Shown piece by piece: positions 49,503 to 58,063 of a DNA stretch of 64,000 nucleotides. Where the stretch lies: NCBI GenBank assembly GCA_038118725.1, contig JAYOIK010000022.1, positions 5,216 through 69,215 of the forward strand, written 5' to 3'. Origin of the DNA: JADHLJ01 sp038118725 (GTDB taxonomy: Bacteria > Pseudomonadota > Alphaproteobacteria > Thalassobaculales > Thalassobaculaceae). The translations under genes and the position numbers were made by a program. Position 1 is the stretch's first letter; the number at the start of each line of letters is the position of its first letter. The notes under the pieces are model-generated. The model was not told where the DNA came from. It was given only the letters and a program-made list of their open reading frames with translations, and made no database searches.

Positions 49503-51398
49503 ATGGGTCGCTATGCCGATGTCTACCAGCGGTCACTTGAGGACTCCGAGGCGTTTTGGGCCGAGGCGGCGGAGGATGTTGTCTGGCAAAAGCGTTGGGA
49601 CCGCGTGCTGGACAACGATCGCGAGCCTTTCACCAAGTGGTTCGTCGGCGGCAAGATCAACACCTGCTACAACGCGGTGGACCGCCATGTCGAAGAAGGC
49701 CGGGGTGACCAGGCGGCGGTGATTTATGACAGCCCGGTCACGGATACCATTGCCTCCATCAGCTTCTCCGAATTGCGGGACAAGGTCGCGGCGTTCGCCG
49801 GTGTGCTCCGAAGATACGGCGTAGGTTACGGCGACCGGGTGATCATCTACATGCCGATGATCCCCGAGACCGTTGTCGCCATGCTGGCCTGCGCGCGGAT
49901 TGGCGCCATTCACTCCGTGGTGTTCGGTGGTTTCGCGGCCAACGAGTTGGCGAAGCGGATCGAGGATGCGCGTCCCAAGCTGGTGGTTTCGGCGTCCTGC
50001 GGGATCGAGCCGGGCCGGATCGTCGACTACAAGCCGCTTTTGGACGGTGCCATCGAGGCCTCGGCGCACAAGCCGGAGACCTGCGTGATCGTGCAGCGTT
50101 CCATGCATGAAGCCCCGCTGATAGAGGGTCGGGATGTCGAGTGGAACGCGGCGCATGAAGGCGCGGCGGCGGCGGATTGCGTGGAAGTCGACGCGACCGA
50201 CCCGGTCTATATCCTTTACACATCCGGTACCACCGGGGTGCCAAAAGGCGTGGTCCGGCCGACCGGCGGTCATCTCGTGGCGCTTAAATGGTCGATGAAG
50301 AACATCTACGGTGTCGATCCGGGCGACGTTTATTGGGCGGCCTCGGATGTCGGCTGGGTGGTCGGGCATTCCTATATCGTCTACGCGCCGCTGTTCCATG
50401 GTTGCACGACAATCCTTTACGAGGGCAAGCCGGTGGGCACGCCGGACGCCGGCGCCTTTTGGCGGGTCATCGCCCAGCACAAGGTCTCGTGCATGTTCAC
50501 CGCGCCGACGGCGATGCGGGCGATCAAGAAGGAAGACCCGAACGGAAAGCTCCTGGCGCAATACGATCTTTCGCATTTCAAGTCCCAGTTCCTGGCCGGC
50601 GAGCGTTGCGATCCCGATACCCTGGCCTGGACCGAGGAGATGCTGAAGGTCCCGGTGATCGATCACTGGTGGCAGACTGAAACCGGATGGCCGATCGCCT
50701 CGAACTGCCTGGGGATCGAGGTGCTGCCGGTCAAGCCGGGCTCGCCGACCTCGGCCGTGCCGGGCTGGAACATTCAAGTGCTAGACCCGGCCTGCAATCC
50801 CGTGGCTCCTGGAGAGATCGGGGCGATCTCGATCAAGCTGCCGCTGCCGCCGGGCGCTTTGCCGACCCTCTGGCAAAACGATGATCGCTTCGTCGACAGC
50901 TATATGGCCGAGTATCCCGGCTTTTATCAGACCGGGGACGCGGGGATCATCGACGAGGATGGCTACCTGCACGTGATGTCGCGCACGGACGACATCATCA
51001 ACGTTGCCGGGCACCGGCTTTCGACCGGGGGTATGGAGCAGGTTCTGGCCGCGCATCCGGATGTGGCGGAATGCGCCGTGCTCGGCGTCGCCGATCAGCT
51101 GAAGGGGCAGGTGCCGCTTGGCTTCCTGGTTCTGAAGGATGGGGTCAACAAGGCGCATGACGAGATCGTGGCCGACGTGGTTCGCATGGTCCGTCAGGAA
51201 ATCGGGCCGGTCGCCGCTTTTCGTCAGGCGACCGTCGTCAAGCGCCTGCCGAAAACCCGCTCCGGCAAAATCCTGCGGGGGACGATCCAGAGCATCGCGG
51301 ATTCCCAGGAATACCAGATGCCGGCGACCATCGATGATCCCGCGATCCTCGGTGAAATCACCGAAGCCTTGAAGGAACTGGGATACGCCGGCGGCTAA
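49503..51398 (+). CDS. prpE: Propionyl-CoA synthetase (PrpE-type acyl-CoA synthetase)
   Basis: An ANL-superfamily ligase of 631 residues. The N-terminus MGRYADVYQRSLEDSEAFW and NTCYNAVDRHVEEGRGDQ are typical of PrpE. Core motifs are YILYTSGTTGVPKGVVRPTGG, WWQTETGWPIA and the C-terminal acylation site KRLPKTRSGKILRG, where the Lys can be acetylated to switch off the enzyme. It activates propionate (and acetate) to the CoA thioester. A strong Shine-Dalgarno AAGGAGG precedes the ATG at 49503. The rest of the methylcitrate or propionyl-CoA route is not in the window. Acetyl-CoA synthetase is the close alternative. Confidence 0.9.
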   Translation: MGRYADVYQRSLEDSEAFWAEAAEDVVWQKRWDRVLDNDREPFTKWFVGGKINTCYNAVDRHVEEGRGDQAAVIYDSPVTDTIASISFSELRDKVAAFAGVLRRYGVGYGDRVIIYMPMIPETVVAMLACARIGAIHSVVFGGFAANELAKRIEDARPKLVVSASCGIEPGRIVDYKPLLDGAIEASAHKPETCVIVQRSMHEAPLIEGRDVEWNAAHEGAAAADCVEVDATDPVYILYTSGTTGVPKGVVRPTGGHLVALKWSMKNIYGVDPGDVYWAASDVGWVVGHSYIVYAPLFHGCTTILYEGKPVGTPDAGAFWRVIAQHKVSCMFTAPTAMRAIKKEDPNGKLLAQYDLSHFKSQFLAGERCDPDTLAWTEEMLKVPVIDHWWQTETGWPIASNCLGIEVLPVKPGSPTSAVPGWNIQVLDPACNPVAPGEIGAISIKLPLPPGALPTLWQNDDRFVDSYMAEYPGFYQTGDAGIIDEDGYLHVMSRTDDIINVAGHRLSTGGMEQVLAAHPDVAECAVLGVADQLKGQVPLGFLVLKDGVNKAHDEIVADVVRMVRQEIGPVAAFRQATVVKRLPKTRSGKILRGTIQSIADSQEYQMPATIDDPAILGEITEALKELGYAGG

Positions 51399-51448
51399 CA
51401 CCGAGTTGCGTGACTGAAACCCTAGTCCCGTTCGGCCACCTCAAGCTT

Positions 51449-51578
51449 GCCGTCGCCCTTGCGAAGGCCAGGGCTTTTGTCGCCGGCGCTGCCTATCGAC
51501 GGGAGATCCATCCGCTTGGAAATCGCCCGCGTGGTAGGCGTTCACGGCACAAGCCCTTGCCTTCGCAAGGGCGACGGT
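51449..51578. repeat. Long imperfect inverted repeat downstream of prpE
   Basis: Left arm (from 51449) contains CCGTCGCCCTTGCGAAGGC and right arm (to 51578) contains GCCTTCGCAAGGGCGACGG. The arms match over about 30 bases with few differences and are separated by roughly 70 bases. It lies in the 245-base space between the convergent prpE and iclR-type genes. It could be a bidirectional terminator, a palindromic repeat element, or a remnant of a small mobile unit. Confidence 0.6.
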
Positions 51579-51643
51579 ACAAAGGCGTCGTCGCGAGAGT
51601 CTTCAACGTCTCAACGAGGTCTAAGTGGTTCCGCCACGGCTTG

Positions 51644-52444
51644 TTATGGCGCGCCTTGGGTCGGCCACGCGCCGCCCAGCGCCGTCGTGGCCTCCCTGGC
51701 GATATCGCGAACCACGCCGCCGAGCTTGGCGATCCGATCATCCGGGATGCGCGCGGTTGGGCCGGATAGCGATATCGCGCCGAGAGGCTCTCCCAGGTGA
51801 TCGAATACCGCCGCCGCGACACAACGTAGCCCGACGGCATGCTCCTCGTCGTCGATGGCGTAGAGCTGATCACGCACCCGCGCGAGCTCATCGAGCATCC
51901 TGGGCAGGGCATTGATCGTCTTGCGCGTGCGCGTGTTCGGATCGGGGATCTCGAGAAGGCGCGCGACTTCCCCTTCGGGCATGCGGGCCAGCAGGGTCTT
52001 GCCGACCGCGGAGCCGGCGATCGGAACCCGCGCCCCAGGCTTGGCCAGCGCGCGCATCATCTCGCGGCATTCGGCCTGGGCCAGATAGACCATATCCATA
52101 TTGTCGCGGATCGCGAGATTGGCGGTCTCGCCGCACTCTTCCATGAGCCGGCGCAGGTAAGGTCTGGTGATGGTCACCAGATCACGTGACCGCAGAAACG
52201 CGTTGCCGACGGAGAAACAGGTCACCCCGACCTGCCAGCCACCGCGATCGGCGTCGAACCGGACGTAGCGCGCTTGCTGAAGCGTGGTCAGCAAGCGGTG
52301 CACCGTGGACGGTGGCAGTGTCACGGTTTGCGCGATTTCAGTCAGGGTCAGCCCGTCATTGGACGTGGCAAGCGCGTTCAGCACGCTGATCGCGCGCATG
52401 ACCGATTGAATCTGCCCCGTGCGTTCACTGTCTCTGGATTTCAT
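51644..52444 (-). CDS. IclR family transcriptional regulator
   Basis: A 266-residue regulator. The N-terminal winged helix-turn-helix (about 8-75) has RAISVLNALATSNDGLTLTE and LPPSTVHRLLTTLQQARYV, and the C-terminal IclR effector domain (about 90-255) contains GETANLAIRDNMDMVYLAQ and the cysteine region GLRCVAAAVFD with ISLSGPTARI. It probably controls nearby catabolic genes: the phosphotransferase gene upstream on the same strand and the HpcH/IolD-like/CNT genes beyond. The effector is unknown, perhaps a small organic acid, as often in this family. Confidence 0.9.
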   Translation of the reverse strand: MKSRDSERTGQIQSVMRAISVLNALATSNDGLTLTEIAQTVTLPPSTVHRLLTTLQQARYVRFDADRGGWQVGVTCFSVGNAFLRSRDLVTITRPYLRRLMEECGETANLAIRDNMDMVYLAQAECREMMRALAKPGARVPIAGSAVGKTLLARMPEGEVARLLEIPDPNTRTRKTINALPRMLDELARVRDQLYAIDDEEHAVGLRCVAAAVFDHLGEPLGAISLSGPTARIPDDRIAKLGGVVRDIAREATTALGGAWPTQGAP

Positions 52445-52507
52445 GCGGGCAGTTTAGACCCGATGGTTTCGGGTGGCGATATTCGTTTCCATATCGCGGA
52501 AAGCGAT

Positions 52508-53578
52508 TTAGTCAACGCGGCCCGCCATGACGTCTTTCGTGAACGCCAGCAGACCGTCGGCGAGTGTATCAAAGGTCAGCGCCCGGGGATTGTTCTCACC
52601 GCTATCACGGAAGCGACGAAAAATCTGCCGAAACACCACGGCGAGACGAAACTGAGCCACCACCCGGTACTGGCGGATCTCGGAGACATCGTTTCCAGAA
52701 TGTTTCGCATACCGTTCGATCATGGCGTGGCGGCTGGGAAAGCCCAGCTGGGCCGTCGGCATTTGCCTCAGATCGTGCATCGCCGGCACGTCGTCGGCCT
52801 CCGCCCAATAGGTCAACAGTACCGCGAGATCCCAAAGCGGATCGCCTCGGGTCCCGAGATCCCAGTCGATCAAGGCTCTCGGCGCTAGTGTCTCCGGGTT
52901 CAGGATCATGTTGTCGAGTTTGAAGTCGTTGTGCAGCAGGCGCGCCGGGCCTTCGCGAACCGGGTTGCGGTCAAGCCAGTCGAGGATCTCCGCGACCACC
53001 GCCGGCGTGCTTCCTTCCCAGGCCAGTTCCGCCCGTTTGGCCCAACCAAGGGCGGTGCGGGAGAGGAAACCCTCGGGCCGGCCCAGGCTTTCCAACCCGG
53101 CGGCCGCCGGGTCGACGGCGTGCAGGGTGCCCAAGACCTGTATGAGCATGTCGGAAAGGCCTTCGCCGACTTGCTCGGCGTTGATGTGCGAGGCCGGGAG
53201 CTCGCCGCTGATGACGATACCCGGACGATAGCCCATGATGAGGAAAGGCGCGCCCAACACCTCGGTGTCCTCGCAGAGATGCAAGCACCGGGGCGCCAGG
53301 GGGAAATGACCCTCTAGTCCGCGCAGAATTCGGCCTTCACGGAGCATGTTGTTGGCGCCCGGTGGTAGGGGGCCGGGCGGCGGTCGACGAAGTACCGCGG
53401 GGGCGCCGTCCATGATGATCCGGTAGTTGAGATTGCCGAAACCGCTCGCGAACTGGCGCGGCGGCGGGGCGGTTTCGAAATCGTGGCCCGCCCGCGCGAG
53501 GTGGCGCGCGAGACCCGGCCAATCCTGATCTACCTGGTTCTCGGGCGCGGTGAAGACTGAGTCGGCTGTATCGTTCAT
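52508..53578 (-). CDS. APH/ACAD10-type phosphotransferase family protein
   Basis: A 356-residue protein kinase-like fold protein. Residues 46-66 form the nucleotide loop region (SGFGNLNYRIIMDG), the catalytic loop is HND at 216-218 with N223 (LLHNDFKLDNMIL), and the metal-binding Asp is D238 (ALIDWDLG). The family includes aminoglycoside phosphotransferases and the kinase domain of ACAD10-like proteins, which act on hydroxyacyl-CoA. No resistance context is present, so a metabolic kinase for a hydroxylated acid or alcohol is likelier. It is divergent from the HpcH gene across 126 bases, and the IclR gene follows 63 bases downstream. Confidence 0.85.
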   Translation of the reverse strand: MNDTADSVFTAPENQVDQDWPGLARHLARAGHDFETAPPPRQFASGFGNLNYRIIMDGAPAVLRRPPPGPLPPGANNMLREGRILRGLEGHFPLAPRCLHLCEDTEVLGAPFLIMGYRPGIVISGELPASHINAEQVGEGLSDMLIQVLGTLHAVDPAAAGLESLGRPEGFLSRTALGWAKRAELAWEGSTPAVVAEILDWLDRNPVREGPARLLHNDFKLDNMILNPETLAPRALIDWDLGTRGDPLWDLAVLLTYWAEADDVPAMHDLRQMPTAQLGFPSRHAMIERYAKHSGNDVSEIRQYRVVAQFRLAVVFRQIFRRFRDSGENNPRALTFDTLADGLLAFTKDVMAGRVD

Positions 53579-53704
53579 GGTTTAGGCAATCTAGGGCGCG
53601 CGGCGCGACGGCGCAAAGGGGATGGAAATCCGGCTTTCGGGTGTCGCCGCTCCCATGGCACACTCCGTTCCCAGGAACTGATTCAAGCCTAAGGGGGCCT
53701 AGAG

Positions 53705-54487
53705 ATGGTGAAAATTCGCAATGTCGCCAAGGAAAAGCTAGCGGCGGGGGAACTCGCCATCGGGGTGGGGCTGCGGCAATCCAGGACCGTCGATATCGGC
53801 AAGGCGATGAAGACGGCGGGTTTCGACTGGCTGTTCATCGACATGGAGCACAACTCCATGGATACCGACACGGCCGTCCAGATCAGCGTCGCGGCGCAGG
53901 ATGCCGGGATCACGCCGATCGTTCGGGTGCCGGGTTTCCAGCATTTCCACGCCACTCGGGTTCTGGACGGCGGCGCCCAGGGGATCGTGGTGCCGCATGT
54001 CGATACGCCCGAGGTGGCGCGTGAGATGGTGGCGAACTGCAAGTATCCTCCGGTCGGCCATCGCTCGGTTGCCGGCGCGCAACCGATGGTCGATTTCGAG
54101 AGTCACCCTATGGGCGAGGTGTCCGCGGCGATCAATGACGCGACGTTGTTGATCCTGATGCTGGAGACTCCGGAGGCAATCGCCAACGCCGACGCCATCG
54201 CGGCGGTTTCGGGCGTCGACGCGCTCCTGATCGGCACGAATGATCTTTGCATGGAGATGGGAATCCCCGGTAATGTCGGCCACGAGCGGGCGGTGGAGGC
54301 GTACAAAACCACCATCGCGGCCTGCGAGAAGCATGGAAAATACGCCGGCATGGGCGGTGTCTATACGCCGCCGTTGATGGAGAAATACATCTCCATGGGT
54401 GTACGGTTGGTGCTGGGAAGCAGCGATCTTCAGCTCATGATGGCGGCCGGCAAGGAGCGCACGGCCACCTTGCGAGCGATGCTTTAG
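53705..54487 (+). CDS. HpcH/HpaI family 2-oxo-acid aldolase
   Basis: A 260-residue class II (metal-dependent) aldolase. FDWLFIDMEHNSMD holds an acidic residue and His near the active site; IVVPHVDTPEVAREM, ILMLETPEAIANADAIAAV and ALLIGTNDLCMEMG follow the HpcH/GarL pattern. Such enzymes cleave 4-hydroxy-2-oxo acids to pyruvate and an aldehyde. AGGGGGCC lies upstream of the ATG at 53705. It is followed by an IolD-like gene and a CNT transporter gene, which may be a small uptake and catabolic unit. Confidence 0.88.
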   Translation: MVKIRNVAKEKLAAGELAIGVGLRQSRTVDIGKAMKTAGFDWLFIDMEHNSMDTDTAVQISVAAQDAGITPIVRVPGFQHFHATRVLDGGAQGIVVPHVDTPEVAREMVANCKYPPVGHRSVAGAQPMVDFESHPMGEVSAAINDATLLILMLETPEAIANADAIAAVSGVDALLIGTNDLCMEMGIPGNVGHERAVEAYKTTIAACEKHGKYAGMGGVYTPPLMEKYISMGVRLVLGSSDLQLMMAAGKERTATLRAML

Positions 54488-54581
54488 GGTGGTCGGGGAC
54501 TAGAACAAACCTCGAGGCCGTTGGCGGTCTCCACCGAGCATTCCAAAGGTTCTGGATTGTGGATTCCAAAAGAGTCACCGC

Positions 54582-56270
54582 ATGAAGACAGTCCGCCTCA
54601 CCATGGCCCGGGCGTTGGCGCGCTATCTCGTCGCCCAATCGATTGACGCTCCTGGTGGGCCGAAACCGCTTTTTGCGGGTTGTTGGATCGCCCGTCGCGG
54701 CAACGGTTTGGAGCCCCTTGTCGAGGCCTTCACGGACATGCCCATGCATCACGCCATCCGCGCTCAGGCGATCGCCTTCGCGGCGACGGGGTTCGCCAAG
54801 GCGTCGCTGAGGCGTCGGGTCATGATCTGCCTCGATCCCAGTGGCGGTGATGCGGGGCACCTGGTGGCGGCCGCGACGGCGGCGCATGTGAACCGTCTAC
54901 CGGTGCTCATGCTTGTGGTTGATGGGAGTGTGCCGCGCGCCTCCGGACTGAACACGGTGTCGTTGGAAAGATTCGAGGACGGCGCGGTTGCCCCCGTGGA
55001 GAGCCTGCGGGCCGTGTCGCGCTATTTCGACAGGGTTGCGAGGCCGGAGCAGCTCTTCGGTGCCTTGGATCGCGCGATCCGCGTTTTCACCGATGCCAGC
55101 GCCTGTGGTCCGGTGACGTTGGCCCTAAGCCCCGACGCCTTGACGGAAACCCATGACTATTCCGAGCGCTTTTTCGAGCCGGTTCGCCACAGGATCCGGC
55201 GACCTCAACCGGATATCCGAGAGTTGAGCGCGGCGGCCCGAATATTGGAAAGGGCGCGCAAGCCGCTGATCGTCGCCGGCGGCGGAGTGCGCTACTCCGA
55301 GGCGGGCACGGTCTTGGCCGAGTTCGCGGAACGTCATGGGATCCCGCTTTGTGAAACGCGGGCGGGAAAGGGCGTGGTGCCGTGGGACAATCCGCTGAAC
55401 ATGGGTGCGATCACAAGGAACGGCGCAACCGCCGTGAATAGGCTTGCCGCCGAAGCCGATCTCGTCCTGGCGATCGGCACGCGTCTGCGCGATTTCAGCG
55501 TCGGTGACGATGGTGTTTTCGCCAATCCCGATCTCCGCCTGATCAACTTGAACATCGCGTCCCACGATACCGCCAAGCATCGTGGGCTTGGTATCGTGGC
55601 GGACGCCTGGGTCGGGATCGAGGCGCTGGATCATACGATCGCGAATTATCAGGCGCCGTATAAATGGCGCGAGAAAGCCGGCATCGAGATCCAGGAATGG
55701 CTGCATGCCGCGGACCGCTCTCTGGCCGCCGACAACGCGCTGCGCCCCACCATCGCTCAGGTCGTCGGCGCGATCACCCGAAGCGCGGGCAAGGCGGCGA
55801 CCATCGTCGCGGCGAAGCAAGAGCTGGCGGGAGAACTGAACCGGTATGGTCGGGCGTCCGGCGTGAACGGCTATCATCTCGGCCACGCTGACTTGAATGA
55901 AGGCGCCGAAATCGCTGCCGGTCTCGGCGTCAAGCTGGCGCGTCCCGAACGGGCGGTGGTCATCGTGACCAGTGCCGCCGGTTATCTGACGGGAAGCGCC
56001 GAAATCGTAGCCGCCCTCCAGTTGAGGATAGGATTGACGGTCATCATCCTGAACGACGGGACATCTGACGGCGAAACTTCCTCGGGAATCGATTTCGCGG
56101 CCCATGCGGCGAGCTTGGGAGCGACGTCGAAAAACGTTATCGGGATCGCGCAATTGGAATCGGCCTTGGCACGTGCTTGCGTCGACGAAGGGACGACGGT
56201 CCTGGTGATCGAGACCGAGACCGAGGCCGGGACGCCGGATGACGGCGATACCGGACACCTTGGTGAATAA
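54582..56270 (+). CDS. IolD-like ThDP-enzyme homologue lacking cofactor residues
   Basis: A 562-residue protein clearly derived from the acetolactate synthase/IolD group: start MKTVRLTMARALARYLVAQS, LRAVSRYFDRVARPEQLFGA, and ETRAGKGVVPWDNPLNMGAI follow IolD (3D-trihydroxycyclohexane-1,2-dione hydrolase). Key ThDP residues are changed. The catalytic Glu of the N-E-Q motif is Ala61 (R-A-Q). The GDG motif is S-A-A at 464-466 (IVTSAAGYLTG), and the following D-N is N-D at 491-492. The protein is full-length and in frame, so a conserved pseudoenzyme or an enzyme with a new chemistry is more likely than decay. It sits between an HpcH aldolase gene and a CNT transporter gene. Confidence 0.8.
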   Translation: MKTVRLTMARALARYLVAQSIDAPGGPKPLFAGCWIARRGNGLEPLVEAFTDMPMHHAIRAQAIAFAATGFAKASLRRRVMICLDPSGGDAGHLVAAATAAHVNRLPVLMLVVDGSVPRASGLNTVSLERFEDGAVAPVESLRAVSRYFDRVARPEQLFGALDRAIRVFTDASACGPVTLALSPDALTETHDYSERFFEPVRHRIRRPQPDIRELSAAARILERARKPLIVAGGGVRYSEAGTVLAEFAERHGIPLCETRAGKGVVPWDNPLNMGAITRNGATAVNRLAAEADLVLAIGTRLRDFSVGDDGVFANPDLRLINLNIASHDTAKHRGLGIVADAWVGIEALDHTIANYQAPYKWREKAGIEIQEWLHAADRSLAADNALRPTIAQVVGAITRSAGKAATIVAAKQELAGELNRYGRASGVNGYHLGHADLNEGAEIAAGLGVKLARPERAVVIVTSAAGYLTGSAEIVAALQLRIGLTVIILNDGTSDGETSSGIDFAAHAASLGATSKNVIGIAQLESALARACVDEGTTVLVIETETEAGTPDDGDTGHLGE

Positions 56271-56291
56271 TCCGGGCGAAGGAGGCGGCCA

Positions 56292-57542
56292 ATGTCAGAG
56301 ATCCTTCAACCCGTCTTGGGTCTGTGTGTTCTCTTGTTCCTTGCCTGGGCGGTGAGCGAGGCTCGGTCTCGTTGGCGTTGGCGGCTGGTCCTGGCGGGAT
56401 TGGCGATACAGACCGGTCTCGCGGCTCTGGCGCTCAATGTTCCCTTTATCGGTGAAGCCGTCGGCGCGGTGAACGCGCTGGTCCTGGCGTTGGATGAAGC
56501 GACACGGGCCGGCACATCCCTGGTTTTCGGCTATCTCGGCGGCGGCGCCCTGCCGTTTGACGAGAGTTATCCCGGCGCGGCCTTCGTGTTGGCATTCCGC
56601 GCGCTTCCCCTGGTACTGGTCATGTCGGCGCTGTCGGCGGTGTTGTGGCATTGGGGAATACTGCCCAGGATTATCGCGGGGTTGGCCTGGGTATTGCGGC
56701 GCGGCCTCGGCATCGGCGGGCCAATCGGCCTCGGCGCGGCGGCTAATGTCTTGGTCGGCATGATCGAGGCCGCGCTTTTGGTGCGCCCGCACATCGCCAC
56801 CATGAGCCGTGCCGATCTCTTCGCGATGATGACCTGCGGGCTGACGACGATCGCCGGGACGGTGCTTGTCCTTTACGCGACGATCCTCGGCGCGGCGATC
56901 CCGAATGGCGCGGGGCATCTTCTGGTCGCTTCCCTGATCAGCGCGCCCGCCGCCCTGGTCGTCGCTCGTATCATGGTGCCGGTTTACGAGGATGAGCCAA
57001 CCGCCGTCGAGTCGGATGCCACAAGCCCTCACGCGGGAACCATGGACGCGATCGTGACGGGCATTACCGATGGATTGCGGCTTCTGCTGAATATTGTCGC
57101 GACCTTGATCGTGTTTGTCGCGCTCGTGGCCTTGGCCAATCAGATCATCGGCATCTTGCCGGAGGTTGGCGGCGCGGCCTTGAGTCTGGAGCGTTTGCTC
57201 GGTTGGCTGCTCGCGCCGCTGGCCTGGTTGATCGGGATCCCCTGGAGCGAGGCGATGGTGGCCGGCGGTTTGATCGGGACCAAGATCGTGCTCAACGAGT
57301 TGATCGCTTACCTCCAACTGGCCGGATTGCCCGAAGGGGCGCTGTCGGAGCGAAGCCGCGTCATTCTGCTCTATGCGCTCTGTAGCTTCGCGAATTTCGG
57401 AAGTGTCGGAATTACGGTCGCTGGAATGGTAAGCATGGCGCCCCAGCGCCGGGCCGAGATCGTCGGCCTCGGCATGAAGGCGCTTCTGGCCGGCTCCATC
57501 GCCACCATGATGACCGGCGCGGTGGTGGCTCTGCTGATTTGA
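56292..57542 (+). CDS. Concentrative nucleoside transporter (CNT/NupC family)
   Basis: A 416-residue membrane protein with about ten helices, of the CNT family: the N-terminal pair, a core with GPIGLGAAANVLVGMIEAALL and MTCGLTTIAGTVLVLYATIL, GTKIVLNELIAYLQL, and a C-terminal CSFANFGSVGITVAGM. Members move nucleosides with Na+ or H+. A strong Shine-Dalgarno GGAGG precedes the ATG, 21 bases after the IolD-like gene. Why a nucleoside carrier follows an IolD-like gene is unclear; the real substrate may be a related ring compound. Confidence 0.87.
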   Translation: MSEILQPVLGLCVLLFLAWAVSEARSRWRWRLVLAGLAIQTGLAALALNVPFIGEAVGAVNALVLALDEATRAGTSLVFGYLGGGALPFDESYPGAAFVLAFRALPLVLVMSALSAVLWHWGILPRIIAGLAWVLRRGLGIGGPIGLGAAANVLVGMIEAALLVRPHIATMSRADLFAMMTCGLTTIAGTVLVLYATILGAAIPNGAGHLLVASLISAPAALVVARIMVPVYEDEPTAVESDATSPHAGTMDAIVTGITDGLRLLLNIVATLIVFVALVALANQIIGILPEVGGAALSLERLLGWLLAPLAWLIGIPWSEAMVAGGLIGTKIVLNELIAYLQLAGLPEGALSERSRVILLYALCSFANFGSVGITVAGMVSMAPQRRAEIVGLGMKALLAGSIATMMTGAVVALLI

Positions 57543-57610
57543 GCATGGCCGCCTTGTGTGGTGTGTTTCCGGCTGAGGATTTGACCAACCAGAATTGATG
57601 GGAGCGCGCG

Positions 57611-58063
57611 ATGCCGGGCTTGTACTACGAGGAATTCGAGATCGGGATGGAGTTCAAGCATGAGCTCACCCGCACGGTCTCGGAGATGGACAACATCATG
57701 TTCTGCGCCATGACCCATAACCCACAGCCGCTGCATCTCGACGAGGAGTTCAGCAAGGACACGGAATATGGCCAGCGCATCGTCAACAGCCTGTTCACCC
57801 TGGGCCTCGTGATCGGCGTATCGGTCAGCGACACGACCCTGGGCACCACGATCGGCAATCTCGGCATGACCGATACCCGGTTCGCGAACCCGGTCTTTCA
57901 CGGCGATACGATCCGCTCGGTGACCACCGTCAAGGACAAGCGCGAGTCCAAATCGCGGCCGACCGCCGGCATCGTGATTTTCGAGCATCGTGGCTATAAC
58001 CAGCGCGACGAAGAGGTCGCGTACTGCATGCGCACCGCCTTCATGCGCAAGAGGCCGGCATGA
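57611..58063 (+). CDS. MaoC-family hydratase
   Basis: A 150-residue hot-dog fold protein with the hydratase 2 motif region AMTHNPQPLHLDEEFSKDTEYG. It would hydrate or dehydrate an enoyl-CoA. It overlaps the CitE-like gene by four bases (ATGA). A MaoC-CitE pair is typical of routes that make or split malyl-, methylmalyl- or citramalyl-CoA, for example mesaconyl-CoA hydration followed by cleavage. GGGAG lies upstream of the ATG. Confidence 0.87.
   Translation: MPGLYYEEFEIGMEFKHELTRTVSEMDNIMFCAMTHNPQPLHLDEEFSKDTEYGQRIVNSLFTLGLVIGVSVSDTTLGTTIGNLGMTDTRFANPVFHGDTIRSVTTVKDKRESKSRPTAGIVIFEHRGYNQRDEEVAYCMRTAFMRKRPA

Noticed and set aside
51410..51769. Plus-strand frame after prpE covering the inverted repeat
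   Set aside because: It consists of the repeat arms plus the antisense of the IclR gene's 3' end; there is no start signal and composition is Arg-rich.
54582..56270. Decay into a pseudogene of the IolD-like gene
   Set aside because: No frameshift or stop occurs, length is normal and the flanking residues are well kept; altered function is likelier than decay.
56295..57317. Antisense frame opposite the CNT transporter gene
   Set aside because: Gln/Arg/Asp-rich shadow of a membrane protein gene; the plus-strand frame shows the transporter helices.
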